A DNA stretch of 64,000 nt from Neomegalonema perideroedes DSM 15528. GTDB lineage: Bacteria > Pseudomonadota > Alphaproteobacteria > Rhodobacterales > Rhodobacteraceae. This document shows, piece after piece, positions 1 to 8,619 of the stretch. Position 1 is the stretch's first letter; the number at the start of each line of letters is the position of its first letter. The notes below the pieces were generated by a model. It saw nothing but the letters and a program-made list of their open reading frames with translations. It was not told the DNA's origin and made no database searches. The stretch spans positions 770,995 to 834,994 of the forward strand of contig NZ_KB893654.1 of the NCBI RefSeq assembly GCF_000374145.1, read 5' to 3'. Position numbers and translations under genes: made by a program.

Positions 1-1
1 G

Positions 2-1336
2 GAGGGCTGCGCCGAAGGCGATTGCGGCGCCTGCACGGTTCTCGTCGGCGAGCTGGAGGGCGAAGGAGTCCTCTGGCGGGCGGTGAACGCCTGCATCTAT
101 TTCCTGCCCATGCTCGACGGCAAGGCGCTGATGACCGTGGAGTCCCTCGGCGGCGAGCATCCCGTTCAGCGCGACATGGTGGAGCTGCACGGCTCGCAAT
201 GCGGATTCTGCACGCCGGGGATCGTCATGTCTCTGGCGGGGCGGGCGATGGGCGCCGCCGGAACCCAAGAAGCCGATCCGCGCGACGTGCTGGCGGGGAA
301 TCTCTGCCGCTGCACCGGCTACGGCCCGATTCTGGAGGCCGCGCGGCGCAATCCTCAGAAACCCGCCGCCGATCCTGAATTGGTCGCCCAGCTCAGGGAG
401 CTGCGTCGCAAGGAGCGCCTCACGCTGGCGTGGACCGATCCCGCCACGGGCGTCGCGCGCCGCTGGATCAAGCCCCATGACGTCGCGGATCTGGCGCGGG
501 CGCGTCTGGAGAGCCCGGAGGCGCGGATCGTCGCCGGGGCCACGGACGTCGGGCTTTGGGTGACGAAGCGTCATCGCGTCCTGCCGGAGATCCTCCATAT
601 CGGCGACCTCATGCGCGAGATTGAAGAAACCCCGGAAGGCTTGAAGCTCGGGGCGGGCGTCCGCTACGCCGAAGCCCATGCGCCCATGAAGCGGATCCAC
701 GCCGATCTCGGCGAGCTGGTCCGGCGCATCGGCGCGACTCAGGTGCGCAATTCCGGCGCGGTGGGGGCGAACATCGCCAATGGATCCCCCATCGGCGACA
801 CGCCTCCGGCGCTGATCGCCCTCGACGCGGTTTTGACCCTCCGGCGCGGGGATGAGCGCCGCAGCCTCCCGCTGGAGAGCTATTTCCTCGAATATGGCAA
901 GCAGGACATCCGCTCCGGGGAATTCGTGGAATCGGTCTTCATTCCGCGCCCGGCGCCCGAAGACTTCATCCGCATCGTGAAGCTCACCAAACGCTTCGAT
1001 TCCGATATTTCGGCGGTCTGCATGGGGCTGCGTCTGCGCATGGAGGGCGAGAGGGTCGCTTCGGCGCGTCTGGCCTTCGGCGGCATGGCCGGGACTCCCA
1101 AACGCGCCGCCGCCGCCGAGGCCGCCTTGACCGGAAAACCCTTATCTCAGGATAGCCTTGAGGCGGCGGCTCAGGCTCTGGCGCAGGATTTCGCGCCCCT
1201 CACCGACATGCGCGGCTCCAGCGCCTATCGCCTTGAGGCGGCGGGGAATCTGCTGCGGCGCTTCTGGTTCGAGCGCGCGGGCGCGGGGGGCGTTCTGCCT
1301 CAGAAACCTTTGATGGAAGGAGCTTTCCATGGCTGA
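2..1336 (+). CDS. xdhA: xanthine dehydrogenase small (Fe-S/FAD) subunit, 5'-truncated by the window edge
   Basis: This gene encodes the electron-transfer subunit of molybdenum xanthine dehydrogenase, which oxidises hypoxanthine and xanthine to urate. The frame is already open at base 2, where the first visible codons read EGCAEGDCGAC, the plant-type 2Fe-2S ligand motif, so the true start lies upstream. The second 2Fe-2S cluster follows as CGFCTPG (bases 200-220) and CRCTGY (about 305-322). The FAD-binding half contains VAGATDVG and TQVRNSGAVGANIANGSPIGD. The gene overlaps xdhB by 8 bp, typical of an xdhABC operon. The family is clear; only the N-terminus is missing. Confidence 0.96.
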   Translation, partial: EGCAEGDCGACTVLVGELEGEGVLWRAVNACIYFLPMLDGKALMTVESLGGEHPVQRDMVELHGSQCGFCTPGIVMSLAGRAMGAAGTQEADPRDVLAGNLCRCTGYGPILEAARRNPQKPAADPELVAQLRELRRKERLTLAWTDPATGVARRWIKPHDVADLARARLESPEARIVAGATDVGLWVTKRHRVLPEILHIGDLMREIEETPEGLKLGAGVRYAEAHAPMKRIHADLGELVRRIGATQVRNSGAVGANIANGSPIGDTPPALIALDAVLTLRRGDERRSLPLESYFLEYGKQDIRSGEFVESVFIPRPAPEDFIRIVKLTKRFDSDISAVCMGLRLRMEGERVASARLAFGGMAGTPKRAAAAEAALTGKPLSQDSLEAAAQALAQDFAPLTDMRGSSAYRLEAAGNLLRRFWFERAGAGGVLPQKPLMEGAFHG

Positions 1337-3674
1337 CTCGGCTCCTGTCTCCCCCCCGGCGTCTTCGACGCGGGTGAACGCGCCGATTCCCCACGAAAGC
1401 GCGAAGCTGCATGTCTCCGGGCGGGCGCTCTACGCCGACGACGTGGCCGAGCCGCGCAATCTGCTGCATCTGGCCTTCGGGAAATCGACGCTCGCCCATG
1501 CGAAGATCAAAAGCGTGGATCTGAGCGCGGTGCGGGCGGCGCCGGGCGTGGTGGGCGTCTATACGGCGGCGGACATCCCCGGCGCCAATAACGTGGCCCC
1601 CTTCGCGGGCGACGACCGGATTCTGGCCGAAGACGAAGTGATCTTCCTCGGTCAGCCGATCTTCCTCGTGGCGGCCGAGAGCGCGACGGCGGCGCGCAAG
1701 GCGGCTTTGCTCGGGAAGATCGAATATGAGCCGCTTCCGGCCTATGTCACCATCGCCGAGGCGCGGGCGGCGGGCAGCTTCATCGAGGCTTCGCAGATCA
1801 TGCGCCGGGGCGACGTCAGTCGCCTTGAATCCGCGCCGCGCCGCGTCTCGGGACGCTTCGAGATGGGCGGACAGGATCATTTCTATCTTGAGGGCCAGAT
1901 CGCCGTCGCGACTCCCATGGAGCAAGGGGGGATGCATATCCTCTCCTCGACGCAGCATCCCTCCGAGGTCCAGCATCTCGTCGCCCATGCCCTGCATGTG
2001 AACAGCGCCGACGTGGTCATTGAATTGCGCCGCATGGGCGGAGGCTTCGGCGGCAAAGAGACTCAGCCCGCGCTTTTCGCGGCGGCGGCGGCTCTGGTGG
2101 CGGCCAAGACGGGGCGTCCGGCGAAATATCGCGCCGACCGCGACGAAGACATGGAGATCACCGGCAAGCGCCATGAATTTGAAATCGCCTATGAGGCGGG
2201 CGTGGATGAAACAGGGCGGCTGCTGGCTCTGAAGATGGATTTGGCCTCGCGCTGCGGCTGCTCGACGGATCTTTCCCCAGCCATCAACGACCGCGCGCTG
2301 TTCCACGCCGACAACTGCTATTTCCTCGAAAACGTCGAGCTGATTTCTCATCGCTTCAAGACCCATACGGTCTCGAACACGGCCTTTCGCGGCTTCGGCG
2401 GGCCTCAGGGGATGCTCGCCATCGAGCGCGTGATGGACGACATAGCCCTGCATTTGGGGCTTGATCCTCTGGCGGTGCGCAAGGCGAATTTCTACGGGCC
2501 GCCCGGCTCGGGCCGCGACGTGACGCAATATCAGATGCCGGTCACGGATTTCGTCGCGGACCGCATCGTGGAGGATCTGCGCCGCCGCGCCGATTACGAG
2601 TCCCGCCGCGCCGCCGTCGAGGTCTTCAACCGCGAACATCCTTATCTGAAGCGCGGGATCAGCCTGACTCCGGTGAAGTTCGGCATCTCCTTCACCACGA
2701 CCCATCTCAATCAGGCGGGGGCTCTGGTGCATGTCTACGCCGACGGCTCGGTGCATCTGAACCACGGCGGCACCGAGATGGGGCAGGGGCTGAACACCAA
2801 AGTCGCCCAGATCACCGCCGACGTTTTCGGCTTGGGGCTGGAATCCATCCGCGTGACCTCCACCCGCACGGATAAAGTGCCCAACACCTCGGCCACGGCG
2901 GCCTCCAGCGGGGCCGATATGAACGGCTGGGCCGCATGGAACGGCGCCGAGACCATCCGGCTGCGTCTCGCCGAGGTCATGGCGAAGAAGGCGGGGGTTC
3001 CGCCGGAAGAGGCGGTCTTCGAGGGCGGGCGCGTGCGGGCGGGAGATCTGGATCTTCCCTTCCCGGAGCTTTGCCGTCTGGCCTATCTCGCGCGGACGCA
3101 GCTCTCGGCGGCGGGCTTCTACGCCACGCCGAAGATCCATTACGACCGCGCCACCCATAGCGGGCGGCCCTTCCTCTATTTCTGCTATGGCGCGGCGGTC
3201 TCGGAGGTGGTGCTAGACACCTTCACGGGCGAATTCAAAACCCTGCGCACGGATCTTATTCACGACGTGGGGCGTTCGCTGAATCCGGCCATCGACCTCG
3301 GACAGGTGGAGGGCGCCTTCGTGCAGGGCGTCGGCTGGCTGACCATCGAGGAATTGGTCTATGACGCCAAAGGCCGCCTGACCACCCACGCCCCTTCGAC
3401 CTATAAGATCCCCTGCGCCTCCGACCGTCCCGAGATCCTCAATATGGAGCTTTGGCGCGGCGGCGAGAATCGCGAGCCGACCATCCATCGCTCCAAAGCG
3501 GTGGGCGAGCCGCCTTTCATGCTGGGAATCTCGGTGTTTTCGGCGCTGACTCACGCCGTGGCCTCGGCGACGGGCGCCGCCTGCGCCACGCTGGAGGCTC
3601 CGGCCACGCCTGAGCGCATCCTGAAGGCTTTGGCGGCCGGACGCGGAGAGGCGGGGCCTCGGGAGGGGGCATGA
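1329..3674 (+). CDS. xdhB: xanthine dehydrogenase large (molybdopterin) subunit
   Basis: The 781-residue catalytic subunit binds the molybdenum cofactor and oxidises purines. Family motifs are in order: GGGFGGKE near residue 236 (cofactor binding), AFRGFGGPQG near 352, and VGEPPFMLG near 726, which carries the catalytic Glu of xanthine dehydrogenases. Length fits the bacterial XdhB family. The ATG at 1329 overlaps the end of xdhA and follows an AAGGAGC ribosome site. The stop overlaps xdhC by 4 bp (ATGA), so the three genes are probably translationally coupled. Nothing looks degraded. Confidence 0.97.
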   Translation: MADSAPVSPPASSTRVNAPIPHESAKLHVSGRALYADDVAEPRNLLHLAFGKSTLAHAKIKSVDLSAVRAAPGVVGVYTAADIPGANNVAPFAGDDRILAEDEVIFLGQPIFLVAAESATAARKAALLGKIEYEPLPAYVTIAEARAAGSFIEASQIMRRGDVSRLESAPRRVSGRFEMGGQDHFYLEGQIAVATPMEQGGMHILSSTQHPSEVQHLVAHALHVNSADVVIELRRMGGGFGGKETQPALFAAAAALVAAKTGRPAKYRADRDEDMEITGKRHEFEIAYEAGVDETGRLLALKMDLASRCGCSTDLSPAINDRALFHADNCYFLENVELISHRFKTHTVSNTAFRGFGGPQGMLAIERVMDDIALHLGLDPLAVRKANFYGPPGSGRDVTQYQMPVTDFVADRIVEDLRRRADYESRRAAVEVFNREHPYLKRGISLTPVKFGISFTTTHLNQAGALVHVYADGSVHLNHGGTEMGQGLNTKVAQITADVFGLGLESIRVTSTRTDKVPNTSATAASSGADMNGWAAWNGAETIRLRLAEVMAKKAGVPPEEAVFEGGRVRAGDLDLPFPELCRLAYLARTQLSAAGFYATPKIHYDRATHSGRPFLYFCYGAAVSEVVLDTFTGEFKTLRTDLIHDVGRSLNPAIDLGQVEGAFVQGVGWLTIEELVYDAKGRLTTHAPSTYKIPCASDRPEILNMELWRGGENREPTIHRSKAVGEPPFMLGISVFSALTHAVASATGAACATLEAPATPERILKALAAGRGEAGPREGA

Positions 3675-4597
3675 AGCCTTATCCTTGGGCGGATTGGCTG
3701 CTGGAGCGCATGGACGGCCAGCCTTGCGCTCTGATCTCGCTTTTGGCGGCGGAGGGCTCGACTCCGCGCGAGGCGGGAACGCGCATGGCTCTGGGGGCTT
3801 CAGGCGAGGCCTTCGGCACCATCGGCGGCGGGAATTTCGAATATCAGGCCATGGAGCAGGCGCGGCGCATCCTTGGGCTTTCGCCGGGGAGCTGGCGGAT
3901 TCAGGATTATCCGCTCGGGCCTTTGCTCGGGCAATGTTGCGGGGGCCGGGTGCGGGTGCTGATCGAGCATGTGGATCCGGCGCAAAGGCCCTGGCTGGAG
4001 GCCCTGCGCGATCCGCCGCCCTTTCCGGGCCTGCGCACCGAGCTTGCGGAAGGCGGCCTGCGCCGCGCCTTCACGGAAGGCGCCTCCGCGCCGCTCTCCG
4101 CGCGCAGCCCTGCGCCCAAGGCCGGAGAGGCCTTCGTGGAATCCCTCGCGCCGCCCTTCGCGCCGGTGGCGCTCTTCGGGGCGGGCCATGTCGGCGAGGC
4201 TCTGGCGCGGATTCTGGAGGATCTGCCCTTCCGGCTGAGCTGGTTCGACGAGCGGACGGAATCGCCGCCCGGCGTCTTCGCCGCCGACCGCGCGACTCTC
4301 TGCGCCGAAGCCCGCGCGGCGCGGGGCCATGTGCTGATTCTGACTCATGACCACGCCCTTGATTACGAGCTTCTGCGGGCGGCTTTGGCCTCTCCGGCGC
4401 GGTTCATCGGGTTGATCGGCTCGGCGACCAAGCGGGCGCGCTTCTTCGGGCGCTTGCGCGCCGAAGGGTTCTCTGATGATGATCTGGCCCGCGTGGCCTG
4501 TCCCATCGGGCTGCCCGAGGTGAAGGGCAAGGCGCCGGCGGTCGTGGCGGTCGCGGTCGCGGCGCAGCTCTTGAGTCTGGAGTCAGGAGAGTCATGA
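3671..4597 (+). CDS. xdhC: xanthine dehydrogenase accessory protein XdhC
   Basis: XdhC (308 aa) binds molybdenum cofactor, is needed for its sulfuration, and delivers it to XdhB. An N-terminal XdhC/CoxI domain contains GSTPREAGTRM and GTIGGGNFE. The C-terminal Rossmann-like domain has LFGAGHVGEALA near residue 168 and GLIGSATKR near 260. It starts inside the xdhB stop and its own stop overlaps the next gene by 4 bp, so it belongs to the same operon. In the known system it is an assembly factor, not part of the mature enzyme. Confidence 0.95.
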   Translation: MKPYPWADWLLERMDGQPCALISLLAAEGSTPREAGTRMALGASGEAFGTIGGGNFEYQAMEQARRILGLSPGSWRIQDYPLGPLLGQCCGGRVRVLIEHVDPAQRPWLEALRDPPPFPGLRTELAEGGLRRAFTEGASAPLSARSPAPKAGEAFVESLAPPFAPVALFGAGHVGEALARILEDLPFRLSWFDERTESPPGVFAADRATLCAEARAARGHVLILTHDHALDYELLRAALASPARFIGLIGSATKRARFFGRLRAEGFSDDDLARVACPIGLPEVKGKAPAVVAVAVAAQLLSLESGES

Positions 4598-5823
4598 AGG
4601 CGCCCAAGCGTTACATCCGCGACATGCGCGGCTACGGACCCGAAAAGCCTGATCCGCAATGGCCGGGCGGCGCGCGGGTCTGCGTGCAGATCGTGGTGAA
4701 TTACGAGGAGGGCGGCGAAAACAGCCTCCTGCATGGCGACGCCGCCTCCGAAGGCTTCCTTTCCGAGATTCCGGGCGCCGTCCCATGGCCGGGACAGCGC
4801 CACTGGAATATGGAGTCGATTTACGAGTACGGCGCGCGGGCGGGCTTTTGGCGGGTCCATCGTCTGCTGACCGAGATGGAGATCCCCGCCACCGTCTATG
4901 GCGTGGCGACGGCTCTGGCGCGCTCGCCCGAGCAGGTGGCGGCGATGAAGGCGGCGGGCTGGGAGATCGCGTCCCACGGGCTGAAATGGATCGACCACCG
5001 CGACATGCCCCCCGAAGAGGAGGCCCGCCAGATCCGCGAGGCGATCCGGCTGCATGCGGAGGTCGTCGGCGAGCCTCCGCGCGGCTGGTATACGGGCCGG
5101 GCCTCCGTCAACACGGTGCGTCTGACGGCGGCGGAGGGCCTCGACTACATCTCCGACACTTATGACGACGACCTGCCTTATTGGCTGGATCATGACGGCC
5201 ACGGGAATCCGCTGAAGCCGCAGCTTGTGATCCCCTACACCCTCGACGCCAACGACATGCGCTTCGCCACGCCGCAGGGCTTCAATTCGGGCGATCAGTT
5301 CTTCGCTTATCTCCGCGACAGCTTCGACGCGCTTTACGCCGAGGGCGTCGAGGGGCGGGCCTCCATGATGAGCCTCGGGCTGCATTGCCGCCTGATCGGG
5401 CGTCCGGGACGCATCGTGGCCTTGCGGAAGTTCCTTGAATATATCCGCAAACATCAGGGCGTCTGGATTCCCACCCGTCTGGAGATCGCCCGCCATTGGC
5501 GCGAGGTCCATCCTTATCGTCCGCCGCATATGCGCCCCTCGCGGATGGACCGGGCGGAGTTCGTGGCTTGGTTCGGCGGACTCTTCGGCGCGCCTTGGGT
5601 GGCCGAGCGCGCCTTTCAGCTGGAGCTGGGGCCGGCCCATGACGCGCCCGTCGGCCTGCTGAGCGCCTTCATGCGGGTGCTGCGGGCCGCGCCTGCGGTC
5701 GAGCTGCGGGCGGCTCTGGAGGGCCAGCCGGAATTGGCGCTGATTCAGAAATCCGATTCCGCCGCCGCCCTCGCCGAGCTTGAGGCGCGTCTTTTGCCGC
5801 GTCTGCGCGATTTTATGTCCTGA
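4594..5823 (+). CDS. puuE: PuuE-type allantoinase (polysaccharide-deacetylase fold) with degenerate OHCU-decarboxylase tail
   Basis: Residues 1 to about 305 match PuuE, the metal-independent allantoinase of the NodB/polysaccharide-deacetylase superfamily. They include VVNYEEGGENS, PGQRHWNMESIYEYGAR, EIASHGLKWIDH and GWYTGRASVNT. It opens the hydantoin ring of allantoin to give allantoate. Free PuuE proteins are near 310 residues; this one has 409. The extra part (about 315-409) resembles the N-terminal half of OHCU decarboxylase (MDRAEFVAWFGGLFGAPWVAERA). It stops early, and the family AHPDLA motif with its catalytic His reads EGQPELA. The tail is therefore probably inactive. The gene is coupled to xdhC by ATGA. 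Confidence 0.88.
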   Translation: MKAPKRYIRDMRGYGPEKPDPQWPGGARVCVQIVVNYEEGGENSLLHGDAASEGFLSEIPGAVPWPGQRHWNMESIYEYGARAGFWRVHRLLTEMEIPATVYGVATALARSPEQVAAMKAAGWEIASHGLKWIDHRDMPPEEEARQIREAIRLHAEVVGEPPRGWYTGRASVNTVRLTAAEGLDYISDTYDDDLPYWLDHDGHGNPLKPQLVIPYTLDANDMRFATPQGFNSGDQFFAYLRDSFDALYAEGVEGRASMMSLGLHCRLIGRPGRIVALRKFLEYIRKHQGVWIPTRLEIARHWREVHPYRPPHMRPSRMDRAEFVAWFGGLFGAPWVAERAFQLELGPAHDAPVGLLSAFMRVLRAAPAVELRAALEGQPELALIQKSDSAAALAELEARLLPRLRDFMS

Positions 5824-5831
5824 GGTCTGAA

Positions 5832-6656
5832 ATGTCCGGTTATTTCGCTCCCACCGGCGGCCATCCGCCCCAAACTCAGCTTCTGACCGACCGCGCGGTG
5901 TTCAAAGAGGCCTACGCCGTGATTCCGCGCGGCGTGATGCGCGACATCGTGACGAGCTATCTCCCTTTCTGGGAGAAGACGCGGCTCTGGGTTCTCGCGC
6001 GGCCTCTGACGGGCTTCGCCGAGACCTTTTCGCAATATGTCATGGAGGTTCAGCCGGGCGGCGGCTCGGAGCGCCCGGAGCCCGATCCCGAAGCTCAGAC
6101 CGCGCTTTTCGTCATGGAGGGCGAGATTGAAATCCGCCTCGGCGGCGAATCGCGCAGGCTGGGGCCGGGCGGCTTCGCCTGGCTGCCGCCCGCCAGCGGC
6201 TGGAGCCTCAAGGCCCTTGGAGAAGCTCCGGCGAAATTCCACTGGATCCGCAAGGCTTATGCGCGCGTCGAGGGGCTGGAGATTCCGGAGCCGCTCTTCC
6301 TCAACGAGCGCGACATAACCCCGACCGCCATGCCGGGGACCGAAGGCCGCTGGGCCACCACCCGTTTCGTGGATCCCGCCGATCTGCGCCATGACATGCA
6401 CGTCACCATCGTGACCTTTCTGCCGGGCGGGATCATCCCCTTCGCCGAGACTCACGTGATGGAGCACGGGCTTTACGTGCTGGAGGGTCAGGCGGTCTAT
6501 CGCCTCAACGACGATTGGGTCGAGGTTCAGGCGGGGGATTTCATGTGGCTGCGGGCCTTTTGTCCGCAGGCTTGTTATGCGGGCGGTCCGGCGCCTTTCC
6601 GCTATCTGCTCTATAAGGACGTGAACCGCCACGCCTCTCTGAGGTTGGGTCGATGA
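5832..6656 (+). CDS. allE: (S)-ureidoglycine aminohydrolase (bicupin)
   Basis: This 274-residue double-cupin enzyme removes ammonia from (S)-ureidoglycine to give (S)-ureidoglycolate in allantoin breakdown. The second cupin has candidate manganese ligands Glu206, His208, His212 and Gln246. Their spacing (+2, +6, +40) is the same as that of the ligands I recall for the Arabidopsis enzyme. N-terminal motifs include YAVIPRGVMRDIVTSYLPFW. It starts 8 bp after puuE and overlaps allA by 4 bp. The enzyme that makes its substrate, allantoate amidohydrolase (AllC), is not in the window and may lie to the left. Confidence 0.93.
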   Translation: MSGYFAPTGGHPPQTQLLTDRAVFKEAYAVIPRGVMRDIVTSYLPFWEKTRLWVLARPLTGFAETFSQYVMEVQPGGGSERPEPDPEAQTALFVMEGEIEIRLGGESRRLGPGGFAWLPPASGWSLKALGEAPAKFHWIRKAYARVEGLEIPEPLFLNERDITPTAMPGTEGRWATTRFVDPADLRHDMHVTIVTFLPGGIIPFAETHVMEHGLYVLEGQAVYRLNDDWVEVQAGDFMWLRAFCPQACYAGGPAPFRYLLYKDVNRHASLRLGR

Positions 6657-7153
6657 GCCGCCTTCTGATCCCGCGCCCGCTGACCCGCGAGAGCTTCGCG
6701 CCCTTCGGCCATGTGCTGGAGATTCCCGGCGCCCGTCATTACCCCATCAACAAGGGCATGACCGAGCGCCATCACGACCTCGCCCCGGTGGAGCTGGCGG
6801 GAGAGGGCGCGCGGGCGCTGATCTCGATCTTTCGCGGCCAGCCCTACGTCTTTCCGTTGAAGCTGGCCCATCTGGAGCGCCATCCTCTGGGCAGCCAAGC
6901 CTTCATGCCGCTGAACGGGCGGCCATGGCTGGCGGTCGTGGCGCCGGATCTGCCCGACGGCGAGCCGGGGCGCCCTGAGGCCTTCCTCTGCCGGGGCGAT
7001 CAAGGGGCCTCCTATCCGCGCGGACGCTGGCACGCGGTCCTGACCCCCTTCGGCGAGGCGCAGGATTTCCTCGTCGTGGATCGCGGCGGCGAGGGCGTCA
7101 ATCTGGAGGAGCGGTTTCTCTCGGAAGCTTGGGAGATTCAGGCCCCCGCCTGA
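6653..7153 (+). CDS. allA: ureidoglycolate lyase
   Basis: AllA (166 aa) splits (S)-ureidoglycolate into glyoxylate and urea, the last step of this route. Recognisable parts are the N-terminal PLTRESFAPFGHVLE, the central LERHPLGSQAFMPL, and the C-terminal RGRWHAVLTPFGEAQDFLVVDR, which contain the conserved His and Glu residues of the small cupin-like family. Translation overlaps the allE stop (ATGA). It is the last gene of the rightward xdh-puuE-allE-allA operon. It overlaps the 3' end of convergent guaD by 16 bp, so transcription of the two could interfere. Confidence 0.93.
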   Translation: MSRLLIPRPLTRESFAPFGHVLEIPGARHYPINKGMTERHHDLAPVELAGEGARALISIFRGQPYVFPLKLAHLERHPLGSQAFMPLNGRPWLAVVAPDLPDGEPGRPEAFLCRGDQGASYPRGRWHAVLTPFGEAQDFLVVDRGGEGVNLEERFLSEAWEIQAPA

Positions 7154-8466
7154 TCCTCGCGGGCGTGGACCAGCTTCCCGCCCGACCAGCTTTCCAGCAC
7201 CGCCCGGTCGTCGCCGAGGATGATCAGCGCGAAAAGCGCCTCCTCCCAGCTTTCGGCGCGGGAGGTGCGGCGCTTGAGCAAAGGCGTGGCCTGAAGATCG
7301 AGGACCGCCACATCGGCCTCCAGGCCGGGCCGCAGGGCGCCGATCTTGTCCTGAAGCCGCAGGGTCTCCGCCGAGCCTTGGGTCATGAGGCTCCAGATCT
7401 GGCCCGCCGTCAGAGCCAGCCCGCGCATCCAGCCCACTTCATAGGCGGCGCGCATGGTGGCGAAAGGCGAGAAGCTCGACCCGCCCCCGACGTCCGTCGC
7501 CAGACCGACCTTCACGCCCAGAGCCTTCAGTCCCGCCACGTCGCAGGCGCCCGAGCCGATGAACAAATTCGAGGTCGGGCAATGGGCGATTCCCGCGCCC
7601 GCCTCCGCCAGACGCGCCCTTTCGCGCTCGGTCAGATGGATGGCGTGGCCGAAGAGCGCTCCCGGCCCGAGCAGCCCATGGCGCTCATAGGCCCCGAGAT
7701 AATCCGGCGCCTCGGGATAAAGCTCGCGCATCCACGCGACTTCCGCCGTGTTCTCGGAGAGATGCGTCTGCATGGGGCAATCGGGATGCTCGCGCCAGAG
7801 CGCCCCCGCCGCCTCCATCTGCTCCGGCGTGGAGGTGGGCGCGAAACGCGGCGTCACGGCGTAGACGGCGCGGCCTTTGCCATGCCAGCGCTCCAGCAGC
7901 GCCTTGGATTGGTCATAGCCGCTTTGCGCCGTGTCGCGGAGGTTCTCCGGGGCGTTGCGGTCCATCATGACCTTGCCGCCGACCGCCCGCAGGCCCCTGC
8001 GCGCCGCCGCCGAGAAATAGGCCTCCACGGATTCCGGATGCACCGAGCAGAAAGCCGAAGTCGTCGTCACGCCGTTGCGCAAGGTTTCCGCGAAGAAAGC
8101 CTCGGCGGCCTCCCCGGCGTAAGCGGAATCGCAGAAGCGGGCCTCTTCGGGAAAGGTGTAGCGGTTGAGCCAGGTCAGCAGCTGTTCGCCGAAGCTCGCG
8201 ATGATCCCGATCTGAGGGTAATGGATATGGCAATCCACGAAGCCCGGCGCGATCAGACGGCCTTGCCCATAGACGCGGACCTCGGCTTCGGGATGCGCCT
8301 TCAGAACGGCCGCCGCAGGCCCCGCCGCAAGGATCTTCCCGCCCGACATCGCCCCCGACATCGCTAAGGCGCCGTCGGTCTCGACGCGCAGACCCTCGGC
8401 TTCGGGCGCGAAGGGATCCTCGCCGAGGTTCAGCAAAGGCCCGCGCAGGATGACGACGTCGCTCAT
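7138..8466 (-). CDS. guaD: guanine deaminase
   Basis: GuaD (442 aa) deaminates guanine to xanthine and so feeds the xanthine dehydrogenase encoded next to it. It is an amidohydrolase-superfamily enzyme: DCHIHYPQ (His80, His82 metal ligands), QTHLSEN, HAIHLTE and the late ATDVGGGSSFSP segment are all present. I chose the ATG at 8466 because GAGGGGGATTC precedes it and MSDVVILRG is where family similarity begins. The frame stays open for another 1.7 kb upstream, but that part lies antisense to an ABC transporter gene and is not coding. Confidence 0.95.
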   Translation of the reverse strand: MSDVVILRGPLLNLGEDPFAPEAEGLRVETDGALAMSGAMSGGKILAAGPAAAVLKAHPEAEVRVYGQGRLIAPGFVDCHIHYPQIGIIASFGEQLLTWLNRYTFPEEARFCDSAYAGEAAEAFFAETLRNGVTTTSAFCSVHPESVEAYFSAAARRGLRAVGGKVMMDRNAPENLRDTAQSGYDQSKALLERWHGKGRAVYAVTPRFAPTSTPEQMEAAGALWREHPDCPMQTHLSENTAEVAWMRELYPEAPDYLGAYERHGLLGPGALFGHAIHLTERERARLAEAGAGIAHCPTSNLFIGSGACDVAGLKALGVKVGLATDVGGGSSFSPFATMRAAYEVGWMRGLALTAGQIWSLMTQGSAETLRLQDKIGALRPGLEADVAVLDLQATPLLKRRTSRAESWEEALFALIILGDDRAVLESWSGGKLVHAREDQAGA

Positions 8467-8533
8467 GAATCCCCCTCGCCGCCGCCTTGCGGCGCGGCTT
8501 CTGCTCTTTTGCGATAAGATGACGACGATTGGC

Positions 8534-8550
8534 GTTTTGCAATGCAAAAC
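8534..8550. promoter_or_regulatory. perfect 17-bp palindrome, candidate purine-regulator operator
   Basis: GTTTTGCA-A-TGCAAAAC has 8-bp arms around one base. It lies in the 153-bp gap between divergent guaD and the ABC importer operon. The position and symmetry fit an operator for a dimeric repressor controlling both. No regulator gene is in the window. A weak ATG at 8542 falls inside the palindrome, which argues against that ATG being the translation start of the transporter. Confidence 0.5.
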
Positions 8551-8619
8551 CCATCTTGCGCGCCCGGAAAGCCCGTTGCAGGATGTTTCCTTCCTCGCAT
8601 GGAAGCTCAGGAGGCCACC

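Noticed and set aside
1200-3158. Long minus-strand open frame of 652 codons
   Set aside because: It is antisense to xdhA/xdhB, has His/Arg/Asp-rich composition without motifs, and arises from the third-codon GC bias.
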